This document shows, one piece after another, positions 24,501-34,341 of a stretch of 64,000 nt of DNA. The DNA is from Oasisia sp. SBJ-2009 (lineage: Eukaryota; Annelida; Polychaeta; Sabellida; Siboglinidae): NCBI GenBank assembly GCA_964017155.1, contig OZ024862.1:31919251-31983250 (forward strand), written 5' to 3'. Within the stretch, counting starts at the first letter, position 1; every line of letters starts with the position of its first letter. Position numbers and translations under genes: made by a program. The notes under the pieces were generated by a model. It was given only the letters and a program-made list of their open reading frames with translations. It searched no databases and was not told the DNA's origin.

Positions 24501-27500
24501 ACAGCCGATAGATTAGAAGAATATATTTGCGTAAAAGAGAGTTTATTGGAGATGCCGCCGAGGAAATCAACGGCCTTACGCAAGCGTCTGAGTGAAATGA
24601 ATGCGGCACGTCGTTGGTCGGTCGAAAAAACGGTTTTAGCGGCTACAATCGACGGCGAAAACGGAGAGTTTGCCGGCGAAGCAGACGACACTGCGACTGA
24701 CAGCGCCAAGCAGATTGCGACTGCGGGCGCCGGGGCCACTGCCCAGCAGCCGGGAGTGTCTCAGACTGCATCATGTGCGGCATCTCGCAAGATTGAGACA
24801 GTAAAGGCTTTGAAGAGCGATGCCACAACTGGACAGCACGAACTGGGCAGTCGCGACTGGTGCATCGTCGATGCTTCCCAGCTGACTGAGGTCATTGCTG
24901 ACGTCGCCTGCCCTGCCTGTCACAGTGTTGGTGCACTGTTTGTGGTGAAGGGAGGTCTGCAGGCGATGGGATTTGCTGAATCCATCCACCTTGAATGCAC
25001 ACACTGCCCATACACTGGCAGTTGTGTGTATTCATCACCTCGGATTGGTGATTCAGCCAAGCAGAATGTTCCCTTCGAGATAAATACACTGATGACGATG
25101 CTTGTCCATGAACTTGGAAAGGGACATGAGGCACTGCAGACAGTTCAGAAAGTGCTTGGCATGAACAATATGCATGTCAAGACATATCAGCGACACCACC
25201 GTTCTCTGCAGCAGGCATGTCAGTCAGTCGCTGATGCCAACATGAACACTGCTGCCGAGGTGATCCGTGGAGTGTACGGAGACCTCATGGATGACGACGG
25301 AATCATAGATATGACCGTGAGCTACGACGGCACTTGGCAGAAACGAGGATTTACCTCTCACCATGGTGTCGGTGTCGCCATAGAGGTCCAGACCGGACTA
25401 GTTGTCGACTACGAAGTCTTGTCGAACTACTGCCATGCATGTGCACTGGCAGAGAACAAATACGGCACAGGCACAGCTGCGATGCATTCTTGGCACACAC
25501 TGCATGCGATCGTAACTTTGGTGGATCATCCAAAGCGATGGAAGCTGAGGCAGCCAGGCGCATCTGGAGTCGCTCTGTGGAGATGCATGCGTTTCGCTAC
25601 AAATACATCTTGAGCGACGGCGATTCGAGTACGTTTGCTGCACTGACACGCTTGCAGCCGTACGGGCCAGATCACCCCGTTAAAAAGTTGGACTGCATGA
25701 ACCACGCCGAGAAGAGAATGGGCACTTCATTGCGGAAAGCTGCCAAGTTGGGAAAGTTGGGTGGGCATGGTGCTGATCGGCTAACCCAAACGAAAGCAGG
25801 CGATCTACAAACGTACCATGGCCGTGCACTTCGACGCAATGTGAGGAATGTGGAAGAAACAAAGGACGCTGTGTGGGCATCACTATTCCACTCCCTGTCC
25901 ACCAACGACGACCCACATCACCAGAGGTGCCCACATGGACCAGACAGTTGGTGTGTCTTCAACAAGTCAGCTGCTCTGGGACTAGTTATGCCAACACACG
26001 ACATCAAGACTGTTGGCACGTTGCTCGACCGTGATGTCGCCCAGGAGCTCATCCCATCTACCAACGGATGACCGACGACAATTTGTTGGCCCGCATGACC
26101 ACTGGAGGCACTCAAAACACCAACGAGAGCCTCAACAGCCTGATCTGGCTGTACTCTCCGAAGACACAGTTTGTGGGTCACCGCAAGGTCGTGTCAGCAG
26201 TGCAGTCAGCTGTGTGCCGCTTTAATGGTGGTGCCACTGCTACGACAGAGAGGATGCGGTACCTAGGCATCCAGCCTACAGAGATGCAGATGGCCTGCAT
26301 GGTAAAGACCGACCAGTGCAGGGTGCAGCATGCAATGCGGGCAGCAGACAACAGTGCCAAGAAAATGAGAAAGGATCGCCAGACTGCCCAAAAACGCACC
26401 ATTGCAGCACTCGAGGCTGGAGAAGGACTCCAGTATGCTGCTGGCGAGTTTTAGTGTGTGACTATGACTGAAGTCACAACTTGTGCAGCGTGATTTATAT
26501 ATATGAACATTAATACTGAATTTATGCACCAGCAATGATTATTTGACTATGACTGAAGTCACAACTTGTGCAGCGTGAATTATATATATGGAAATGAATA
26601 CTGAATTTATGCACCAGCAATGATTATTTTAATGTGAATGGGGAGGGAAACATGATACAATTGTCATTTTAATGGACAAATGAATGTATATGTATTAATT
26701 AAGACTGTTATTAGTTGATGGTAACTGGCTGGCGTCATATTTTTTTTACGTGGATGCACACGAACTACAAAATCTAGCGAGGTAATAGGTAAAATAACCA
26801 TCTGAACAGTATTCTTTACATGATAACCTAACTATATTGCATTTAGTGTGAATATTTTATTTAGGTATGGTACAACCTATTTAGTGTGTATTCTAAGTGA
26901 AAAGTGGCTAAAATAGTGCATCGGCTATGATTTCTTGCATTACAGATTATGGGGGTAGGGGTAAACAATAACATAATTATGTCACTAATGATTAACAATT
27001 ACTGTTACAAACATATAGATATTGTATATAAATGGTAAGGCTATAATGTGGATGCTTATTTGTAAGATCTGATGTTTGCAACATATTAAAATGTCTTAGT
27101 TCATACTTTAAGTGCCGTTTTCTCAGTTATCACTTTTTTGTAGGTAAAAGTGAATAGAACTCAAAAACTAACCATGTAATGCATACCAACTTTACATATA
27201 GCAATAGTACCATACATATCTACATTCCTGTGCATTGAAATTATGATCAGTCATGTGAGTCACATAATAGGGGGGTTCGAATATGAAAAATTTGAGGATA
27301 AAAATAAAATATTTATAAAAAATCGTAAAAAAAATCTAGGTAACATAGACAAATGGCCATGCACAGAAAGTTAGAATGGTACATTACCTACATAGAAACA
27401 CTTGACTAATGTAAATCACAATAGGGGTTTCAGTGTTCTATTCATTTAAACTTTTGCTATTTTTCGACTTTTTTGTTCGATTATTACCCCCTCCCGCGCC

Positions 27501-30500
27501 AAAATATTTGAAAACAAAAAAATAAAGATACCATCTTCTTAGTTTCAATGTAGTGACTCCCTAAAAACAAGTTTTGGAGAGATTTATAAGTGTTTAAAAA
27601 AAAATGTCGTATCCCGTGACTCCTTAACTAAAATGTGTGTGTGTATATATGTATGTGTGTGTATCATTATTCATGTTCATTATATATTTGGCATAAGTCG
27701 GATAGTGCGTTGTCAGACATGACCATAGTGATGTATGTGATCAAAGTTTTGTATGTGATCTTACTACCTTAGTTATATGTGGTTAGAGAGTCAAGTGTGA
27801 CGATATTGTCAGATATGTTCAAAATGCCAAATGTGACCACTGCGTCGGATGTGGCCGTAGTCTTGGACCATAGTGCTGAACAGAAGTTAAGTATGTTTGT
27901 CACTGTGTTGCAGTTGCTCAGGCCGGAACTGCGACGTGAGTACCTCACGAGGTTGACAGACTTCCTAAACACTGATAACAATCGGAATTGGCGTTTTCGT
28001 GAGGATCTTGCCGAGTACGTAGAGCATGCTGTTGTAATCTTTGCTTTCTCATCAGTTGTTAGGTAATGCAGAAGGGATTCATACTTACCGTAGGTGTTCA
28101 CTAAATGTTTGTGTGCCTCGTAGAATCTACTGTGATTTTATAATGAAATAAACTAAACAAATTAGTGCACTATAGTTACAAATTTGGCCAAAGCTTGCCT
28201 TAGGAAGAATGAAAATAATTTCTGTGTCTTTGTGGTGGTTTAATTGTGTTATGTGAATTTCAGTTTAAATTTTTGGAAGGGAGTTGGCTATAAACCATTT
28301 TTTATATAGCTTTGCATCAGATGTAATAACCATGATAAAGCATGTATTTTTGATGCTGACTGTTAAGGTCTGGTACGGCAGCTAGAATGAAGTTTTTTGG
28401 CAAATAAATGTTTTTTTGCCGTTTTCTAATACTTTTGTATCTATTCTATCAATAAAGTTCACTTTTATTACAATTACATACCTCTAAGTAACCTTTTTGC
28501 GATAATAAGATGAGCCCCTATCAATTATTAAATCCATTTTTGTTTTGAAGATGCAGGATGTCTTGGAAAATACGCGATGTTTAGACCTTAGTAACGCCAC
28601 CGTACTACATTCACCGTTCGCCATGTTGTTTGGTACGAATAGAACCGCCAATCTGTCCTCTAACTGCTTACGTAGACGGTATCCCCGCCCTTTGACCTGT
28701 ATTTACGGGAAATCCCAGTAAATGCAAGCTCAGTTCTACCGACAATCTCCTTATTTGGCATTCGCTGTTGTGACTCGTCACGACACGTCACCTTCGTGAA
28801 GTTCCGCTGTGCACGTGGCCGGCGCGTGGCCGGCGGTGATCTGGATAATTCCATATAAGGAGTTGCGCTTACCCATAGTTCACCATGTTGCTATTTCCGA
28901 ATATAAACATCATGGCGCCTAGCTAAAGCTTCGACGAACTTTTTATGGATTGTGTCGTTGTCAAATGTTATAAATTTACCACAAGGCGTGAATTTAGTCA
29001 GGGAATGAAATGGAAAGCCCCCACAACTGCGGGATGCATAAGCGAAATGGGATTTTTAAGTGGCAAAACGGCGTGTTTTGTCGGAAATGTCGCCGTGGGT
29101 AAACACCGTACGCGACAGCTTGGGAAGTTGGGTGTCGGTGGATGCCGACGGTGCCTCGGTGTCCGAGGGGGGCGGGGAAGTTGTAGATCGAACAGTGTTC
29201 GATATTATTGCTCGTGGCACATAGCCGTGCATACGAGTATTCACTGCCGGCGACGGGTTAGCGCCGACGGCCGAACGGGAAGCCAGAGGTCGTTGCCAAC
29301 ATGGCCAAATTTCGTGACACTATTTTTATTTATTTATTGAAATGGATCAGAGTTTTTGCAGAGTTCTCAGTTGCAATTGTTGATAGATTTCGTTGGTGTG
29401 TTTTCAGTCAGTGTAGATGTCTTTGGTTTTTTTCTTTTTGGAATAAATAAGTTAGAAAATTCAGATTGTTTTAGCTTTATATATAATTCAGCCTCTGTCA
29501 CAGTTATAGTCTGTTACAATAACTATGAATATTTTGATATCCTTACGTTTGTAATAAATACAATTACTTAATGTTACCACATGAGCACATGCTAATTATA
29601 ATAATTGTTATTATTATATTGTTTTACATGCACACACTCATACACACAAGAAGACATGCATGCATAGTACATTTCATTTTCATTAGACAAATTCTTTTTA
29701 TTGATACATGAGATATTTCATTTCGGATTCAACTTCTCTGGTGCTTGACCCATATGAATGGCCTTCTTCAGACTGCGGATTGATCCCATTGCCAAGTTTA
29801 GAAATTGCTGCATTTGTCTTCTTGCAGTGATGATTGCAGAAGTTTTGCTTGATGTGCTAAAAATTTATGCAGAAATTTGTGACACAAAATCATCACCACT
29901 GCCACGATAAGACTGCCACGACTTTTCGCAATCAAGGACACTGGTGCTCTTCTTCAGTCGAAACCTGCTCCTGTCAGCTCAATGTCTGGGTCTAACAGCC
30001 GTGTAATTGCTCTCATCATGCAGTTGTTAGTGCTATTGACTGTGTTCCTGTTTGGTAATGTTTTAGCTGTTCCTAAGACAATAACAAACATAGTTAATAA
30101 ATTTTTGAGGTCTTGGTGAACAAAATCAGAGTTGCTGAAATACTATACATAATACGACATGACTAGACACAAACTGCATATGACATGAGAGCAAGTTAAT
30201 AATTTTAAAACAACTTTCTACTTGCTCTATCCTTATGACACCAGATGTATAGCACATTTTAAACTTTAAAATATTAATAGTTGAATAATTATATCTACTT
30301 CAGTAATGATTGAGGACCACAGACAGTTTGCTACATTTTCCAAGAATGGCGACCATTTTGTTTTGGTTACCATGGCAACAGTGGGTCCAAGTGAAAAGTT
30401 CCCACATTTTTTATTCCCAATTACCTACACTTTCTCACTGGGTAGATAAGCTTGTCATAATTATTACCCCCGGTAAATTGAAAAATACCCTATTTAGCTG

Positions 30501-33500
30501 TCTTATGTAGCATTACTTTAACATTTACACTAATGATCCAAATTACCATTTTATTTCTAAAATTCAAAATTATGTATATGTAATTCATTTCTGACATTGC
30601 TTGTTATGCATGCAAAAGTGTTGGGTGATAAACAATCACTTTTATATATTGTTTTTGCCTGTTTACAGTCATTATTGTTCACATTATTATAGTGTAAACT
30701 TTGACAGCCGATTACAGGAAATCATATTTTTGCCCACATAAATGGACAACACTCTGGAACTAAACAAGATACACTAATCTAGTTTGCATTGCTGTGTTCT
30801 CCTTTAAATTCTCTACAATCTGTATAAAAAACATTTTGGTTTTATGTTTTATATTTGTGTCAATCGATAAAAAAGTTATGAAAAATGTCGCATTTTGAAG
30901 CAAAAAAAATTAAAATTCTAAATAAAATACAAATATTTAAAAAAGTTAATGTTTTTTATACAGATTGTAGAGAACATTAAGAAGAACACAGCAGTCCAAA
31001 CCACATGGCCATGTCTGCTTTATTTCCAAAGTGTTGTTCCTTTCTAGATGTGCTATAAATTCTATCATTTGGCGGCCATTTTTTTATTGCCATGGAAACG
31101 GGGGGTCTGGCATAACAAATCCCCATACATTTTTTACTAAGAAAAAGCTTCACTACAACATGGGGTAACAAAATTATATGAGTTATGCATTTCAAAAAAA
31201 TATCCTATCTAGCTCCCATACCTCACCTTAATGTTGATGCTGACTGTGTTGAGTGTTGTTGCTGACTGTGTTAGTGTTGTCGCCAGTGTCCAGGCATCAA
31301 CTGTGTGTTGTTGTTGCAGGCAGCTTGGACTGCTGGTAGAGCTGTTCTCAGCGGATGACGTCAGCCTCTACATGCTGCCCATTGTCTTCACACTTGCCTA
31401 TGATAAAGTTGCTCAAGTCCGACTGAAGGCATTCAGTGCGGTACGTAAGCGTCTCTGTTCAACCGATGATTTGTGTCTGTTGGACTTTCTTCTGAAACTG
31501 TAAATGACATTCGCATCCACCAAGAATTATTGTAGGTGTTCTTTTTCGCTGAAATGTGTAATATGTACACATCTTCTATGCTTTTATTTTTAATTGTAGG
31601 TAATGAATTGAAGGCCAAAGTGGCTTTATTTTTTACCATCGATGATCCCACATGCCTGTCTCATCCATCCATCCATCCATCCATCCATCCATCCATCCAT
31701 CCATCCATCCATCCATCCATCCATCCATCCATCCATCCATCCATCCATCCATCCATCCATCCTCCTCTACTGTCTCTTGCTCTCCACTTCCCTCTCAGTC
31801 CTGCCCAGTTTGTCTTCACGCAGGTCTCAGTCGCTGTCCGCCTCTTGCTGTAATCCACTATGTGCTGGTGGTTCCATTTCCAGACATCCAAACACTGATT
31901 CCTCGTCAACTTCCTGCTGAGACTTGAAATACTGTGTCTGGACATGTAGCGTTGTACACTGTATGTTGTTGTTTCAGATGAGTGTTGTGATGAGTCATCT
32001 GGCCGCTGACGAAGACAAGGAACTACTACAAGGCTACATTGCCGACTTGATCGACAAGTTTGCAAGCAATAAGCGGTGGACGCACAGACAGGCGTAAGTG
32101 AACATCTTTCGTTCTCGGGTCATGCTCATTATGTGTTGACTTGACATGATGTGTTGATTGTCTTACTGCCACACCCGATGGTTAATGACATAAAATGTCA
32201 CTACATTTTACAAGAGGATATAAAACCATCCATGCATTTTGTACGTGCTTGAAACAATGCATTCTTCAATATCATGTTTGCATTGTTTTCTTGTTGCAAG
32301 GTTTGGTCTGTTAGTTTTTGCTAGAGTAACACTGCATGTATTATCTACCACAGGAGCTAGAAAATAGAAGGTTACTGATTGTCTCTGCAGTTGCCTGGGA
32401 AAGCTTGCAGTTATAACAATTATTTGTCAGTGTGTGTGATTCAAATGTGTTTATATTTGTAAATGATTACTTACTGAAAATGTGTTATGTCATTATGGAT
32501 AGAGGCAGAGAATGATGGGGTGGAATTTCTTTACACAAACTGTCCTGTATTTGCAGGTTTCAACACATATGTTACTGTGTCCTGGACGACGGATCGTTAA
32601 GTCGGGACAAAGTTACCGAAGAACTCTTACCAGCCATGTTGAAAATGGCGTCAGACCCGATCGTGAACGTCCGAATTACACTAGGAAAGACGTTGGCCCA
32701 CCATGTAATAACCTCAGGTTGGTTCATTCAGGCCTTAGGAGGAAGCCTGGTCATGCATGCTATTGCGTAGATCCATAAGATGTTTCGCCTGCCAAGTTCT
32801 TTCAACCATGTGTCGTCATATACCATATGTAATCAATATCGAAAATATATCGAAAATAGATGCATATCCACTGTTGGATCATTATATATATAACTTTCTT
32901 GTTTTAATTTGTTCATGTGTGACAGATACGAAAAGACTTCATCATGCCACGTATATTTCAAGCAAATTCAAATAATCTAACAAATATATCAAAAATCCAT
33001 TTCATATATGAAAATCTGTATGATGTGACGTTCCGCATGGCGTAAGAGACGATCAGCCAGATTTATTAGACATTTGCCTGGGTTTGCAGGAAATATTGAT
33101 TGTGATAAATTATACATATGCAATTGTAGAAATATTTTAAATTTACCCATGTGTCCCAATCAGTAATAAAACATGTATAAGTATTTATTAATGTTTATAA
33201 ATTTATATAATAATTATTTATAACTTTTTGTTCTCAGCTGATTTATATTTGTTATTGTTTTCTTTCATTCTTGAGTCATATTTAATCGTAACACACATCT
33301 ACATGTGCCTGTGTGTGTCGTAGAAGTGGCTGTAGCAAGAGACGCGTGTTTCAGACTACTTCATGAGTGCAGACAACCCCCACTTGGGGGACTTGTTGAA
33401 TGCGGTGCAGGCACTGCGGTCGGACGGTGACCGCGACGTGTGTTGCTTCATGCACTGGGCACCAGAGTCTGACCATCTTGGTCATCCCGGTCACCCTGGT

Positions 33501-34341
33501 CTACTGGACACGGTCAGTTCTTGGCTGCACGCACTCTACTATCTAGAGCATAGCTTTATGTAGAGACCCGTCCACCCGTCATTTGGATGGGTAAAAACCA
33601 TTGTGGATGGGTTGAAATATGGGTGGGCGGGTAACAAATGAAGGGGCAAGAAAAGGTCTTCAAAAACCATAGATATTGTCAGTCATGCCTCAAAAGTGAG
33701 TGTAAATGGTGTCACATGTGTGTTTGTAGTCCATTTTAGGTCATCAGGCACATTTAAAGTTTGTAAACTGGCTTAACAGTTAACATCCATGTGTCTATCA
33801 AAACATGTGTGACAGGCAATATTTTGGTCCTGCATAAAGCCCTGATCTAGAGAGTGACGTATTCGCTAGAAGGTTACAGGAGTTAATCTGAGTTCAGTTG
33901 GCAAGGATATTGGCGTCCAAGATGTCTGCTATTAAGTGTTATCTTGCAATTGTTTTGTTCACTCAATGTTGCCTTGTGCAATGAGTTCCTAGCTAATTCT
34001 TGAGGCCTAATAGAATAAATATACGGAATATAATTTGCAAGAAATGTAATTATGTTCAATAAAGAATAGCAGTGGGTATTCTTTTCCAGTGAAAATGACA
34101 TATTTTGTTTGTTACCATGGAAACGGGGGCCTGTCTAAAAAAGTTCAAAAATTCAATTTATACAAATGAAATTTTACTGTTTGCTCCAATTACAAATGAT
34201 TGTATATACCAGCCATGTGTGGCAGTAGTATCAAATTGCTTGCATAAGAGGCAATAAAATACAGTCAAAACATGAGCACATGTCTCTTGTCGCCGCTGTC
34301 TAGTGACAATAAACATTTTGCTGTTGCAGATTCCTGTGTAG
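6560..34341 (+). CDS. PPP4R1: PPP4R1, protein phosphatase 4 regulatory subunit 1 (21 coding exons, 994 aa)
   Basis: HEAT-repeat scaffold that binds the PP4 catalytic subunit and directs its dephosphorylation targets. Exons: 6560-6566, 6651-6686, 11427-11580, 12579-12685, 13204-13352, 13510-13570, 14648-14733, 17177-17281, 17585-17650, 18242-18400, 18686-18810, 21079-21881, 22223-22332, 22682-22867, 23475-23636, 27914-28014, 31320-31440, 31978-32093, 32557-32717, 33355-33512, 34330-34341. All introns are GT-AG and phases join without a stop (2985 nt). Family landmarks: [73 protein letters not shown] and [19 protein letters not shown] blocks lie at about 60-350 and 650-990, joined by an acidic linker (about 352-619). 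Human PPP4R1 is near 950 aa, so length fits. The tiny first exon codes only MA plus one base. The C-terminal tail is the least certain part. Confidence 0.95.
8928..9208 (-). mobile_element. hAT-type MITE, 281 bp, perfect 8-bp target duplication
   Basis: The element begins CAGGGCTTTAT and ends ATAAAGCTATG (short imperfect inverted ends) and is flanked on both sides by ATGGATAC (8920-8927 and 9209-9216). Its interior, with repeated ACCCGTCC/GGACGGGT motifs, is the reverse complement of the copies at 14199-14505 and 33549-33844. An 8-bp duplication is the hAT signature. No coding capacity. Confidence 0.85.
9715..9810 (+). repeat. Decayed fragment of the same MITE family
   Basis: AGCTTTATCTAGAAAC followed by CTGTCATTTGGA and GGACGGGTAAAA resembles the GGACGGGT-rich end of the three intact MITEs, but it diverges afterwards and no matching other end or target duplication was found. 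Confidence 0.45.
14199..14505 (+). mobile_element. hAT-type MITE, 307 bp, perfect 8-bp target duplication
   Basis: Starts CATAGCTTTATCTAGAGACC, ends CATAAAGCCCTG, and is flanked by TGTGTCGA at 14191-14198 and 14506-14513. It lies in PPP4R1 intron 6, about 140 bp before exon 7. Same family as the copies at 8928 and 33549. Confidence 0.88.
15046..15122 (+). ncRNA. mir-71: mir-71 precursor
   Basis: The 5p arm at 15055-15077 begins TGAAAGACATGGGTAGTGAG, the invariant miR-71 sequence. The opposite arm (about 15091-15112, CATCTTACTATTCTGTCTTT) is complementary over nearly its full length, with a short loop (TTGACAGTTGGAT) between. miR-71 is absent from vertebrates and insect lineages vary; in protostomes it is the usual first member of a cluster with miR-2, exactly as here. 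Confidence 0.96.
15251..15312 (+). ncRNA. mir-2: mir-2 family precursor, copy 1 (divergent 3' half)
   Basis: The 3p arm at 15288-15310 begins TATCACAGCCTGCTTGGATC. The 5p arm is GTCCAAGTGGCTGTGAT. It keeps the miR-2 seed (ATCACAGC) but its 3' half (TTGGATCAT) differs from the TTTGATGAGC ending of the other four copies, with a compensating GTCCAAG in the 5p arm so the stem is preserved. Loop about 20 nt. Confidence 0.92.
15756..15820 (+). ncRNA. mir-2: mir-2 family precursor, copy 2
   Basis: The 3p arm at 15795-15817 begins TATCACAGCACGCTTTGATG. The 5p arm is TCGTCAAAGTGGCTGTGAGA. Full seed. It differs from copy 3 by an A for C just after the seed and a C for T next to it, so target 3' pairing should be altered. 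Confidence 0.94.
16046..16114 (+). ncRNA. mir-2: mir-2 family precursor, copy 3
   Basis: The 3p arm at 16089-16111 begins TATCACAGCCTGCTTTGATG. The 5p arm is GTCGTCACAGTGGCTGTGAT, with a loop of about 18 nt. The 23-nt mature region is identical to that of copy 5 although the 5p arms and loops differ. Confidence 0.95.
16215..16280 (+). ncRNA. mir-2: mir-2 family precursor, copy 4 (miR-2a-identical)
   Basis: The 3p arm at 16254-16276 begins TATCACAGCCAGCTTTGATG and, as I remember the Drosophila miR-2a sequence, matches it throughout. The 5p arm TGTCAAAGTGGCTGTGATGT resembles known miR-2 star strands. The stem is strongly paired. Confidence 0.96.
16660..16729 (+). ncRNA. mir-2: mir-2 family precursor, copy 5
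   Basis: The 3p arm at 16702-16724 begins TATCACAGCCTGCTTTGATG, identical to copy 3 over the mature region. The 5p arm CATTGAAGCGACTGTGAAAT has more mismatches than the others but still folds into one hairpin. Last member of the cluster, 450 bp before exon 8. Confidence 0.93.
18992..20130. mobile_element. hAT-like non-autonomous element, 1139 bp, 8-bp target duplication
   Basis: Ends CAGAGCTGTAAC... and ...ATTACGGCTCTG form imperfect inverted termini, flanked by ATTTAGTA at 18984-18991 and 20131-20138. Subterminal regions are dense in AAGTACTTTTAC-like motifs in both orientations. A related copy lies at 51473-52751. No transposase reading frame. It sits in PPP4R1 intron 11. Confidence 0.85.
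20139..20750. other. PPP4R1 intron 11, remainder
   Basis: Between the hAT-like element and the SINE. A 134-codon minus-strand open frame (20564-20160) exists but matches nothing I recognise and lies wholly within the intron, so it is not called as a gene. Confidence 0.5.
20751..21006 (+). mobile_element. tRNA-derived SINE, copy 1
   Basis: The head has RNA polymerase III promoter boxes: A-like TGGTCGCGCGGTAGAGCG and B GGTTCAATCCC. The body runs through TTTCGGAAGAGACACTAAAA and CCAGGGGAAGTAAAAGATCC to a tail with CGTTGGACGTTAAACGCC. A second copy lies inverted at about 56640-56889 and is alike over most of its length, which defines the unit. Ends are approximate. Confidence 0.8.
21079..21881 (+). 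CDS. PPP4R1: PPP4R1 exon 12: large acidic linker exon
   Basis: This single 803-nt exon encodes about 268 residues rich in Asp, Glu, Ser and Thr, separating the two HEAT blocks. It is anchored by [16 protein letters not shown], which matches the short conserved FWRTPLPEIDL-like motif in the vertebrate linker, the only conserved island in an otherwise fast-evolving region. It begins after TTGTTGTAG and ends at GTGAGT. A SINE ends only about 75 bp upstream of its acceptor. Confidence 0.93.
24552..26454 (+). pseudogene. Mutator-like transposase with two frameshifts
   Basis: Three overlapping frames together give one protein of about 630 residues: [15 protein letters not shown]... in the frame from 24552, a second frame taking over near 25500 ([20 protein letters not shown]), and a third near 26055 ([15 protein letters not shown]). 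Landmarks of the eukaryotic Mutator-like transposase domain of invertebrates (as I recall, Pfam 'Mutator') are present: CPAC...C..C zinc-ligand pattern, [50 protein letters not shown] in SYDGTW and D in SDGDSS are candidate catalytic acids. Two shifts without stops elsewhere imply fairly recent inactivation. Same strand as PPP4R1. An in-frame upstream ATG at 24456 also exists; 24552 is preferred because the Lys/Arg-rich [12 protein letters not shown] start looks typical. Confidence 0.8.
26460..26629 (+). repeat. 85-bp two-copy tandem duplication behind the transposase
   Basis: GACTATGACTGAAGTCACAA... recurs after 85 bp with a few differences (26460-26544 and 26545-26629). It directly follows the transposase stop codon and lies inside the Mutator-like element. 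Confidence 0.85.
28365..31230 (+). mobile_element. Second Mutator-like element, non-autonomous, 2.87 kb
   Basis: Left end TTAAGGTCTGGTACGGCAGC and right end (reverse complement TTAAGGTGAGGTATGGGAGC) are matching inverted termini continuing with TAGA. The 14-mer TTGATGCTGACTGT flanks both sides (about 28351-28364 and 31233-31246), offset by one or two bases from the ends, consistent with a target duplication. It carries no transposase. A small plus-strand frame at 29085 ([15 protein letters not shown]) and a minus-strand AATAAA near 29700 may be remnants of cargo. Segments at 30310-30510 and 30990-31220 are diverged copies of one another (CCATGG(C/A)AAC, CCTATYTAGCT). Lies in PPP4R1 intron 16. 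Confidence 0.7.
31662..31762. repeat. (ATCC)n microsatellite, about 25 units
   Basis: Uninterrupted CATC/ATCC tetranucleotide run in PPP4R1 intron 17. Open frames across it (repeating His-Pro-Ser-Ile) are artefacts. Confidence 0.98.
33549..33844 (+). mobile_element. hAT-type MITE, 296 bp, perfect 8-bp target duplication
   Basis: Begins CATAGCTTTATGTAGAGACC and ends CATAAAGCCCTG, flanked by ATCTAGAG at 33541-33548 and 33845-33852. It starts only 36 bp after the exon 20 donor of PPP4R1, and an unspliced transcript would read its stop codon. Confidence 0.88.
34330..34341 (+). CDS. PPP4R1: PPP4R1 terminal coding piece (Ile-Pro-Val-stop)
   Basis: After a good acceptor (CTGTTGCAG) the reading phase from exon 20 gives only three codons and TAG, so most of this last exon would be 3' UTR. 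If the exon 20 donor (GTCAGT at 33513) is not used, the frame instead runs on for 17 codons into the adjacent MITE and stops at 33561-33563. Either end is possible. I prefer the spliced form because both splice signals are strong. Confidence 0.55.
   Translation: MPV

Larger units (their letters stand above)
23929..27627 (+). mobile_element. Mutator-like DNA transposon (autonomous type, decayed)
   Basis: Proposed limits are a left end TTAAGGACAGACACGGCAG and a right end whose reverse complement reads TTAAGGAGTCACGGGATACG; both share TTAAGGA...CACGG with the second element at 28365. It encloses the transposase pseudogene and an 85-bp tandem duplication. No convincing target duplication was found at the two ends, so the right limit in particular is tentative. 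It occupies PPP4R1 intron 15. Confidence 0.55.

Noticed and set aside
31536..32065. Open frames with His-Pro-Ser-Ile and Met-Asp-Gly-Trp repeats
   Set aside because: Artefacts of the (ATCC)n microsatellite, overlapping a real PPP4R1 exon on the plus strand.
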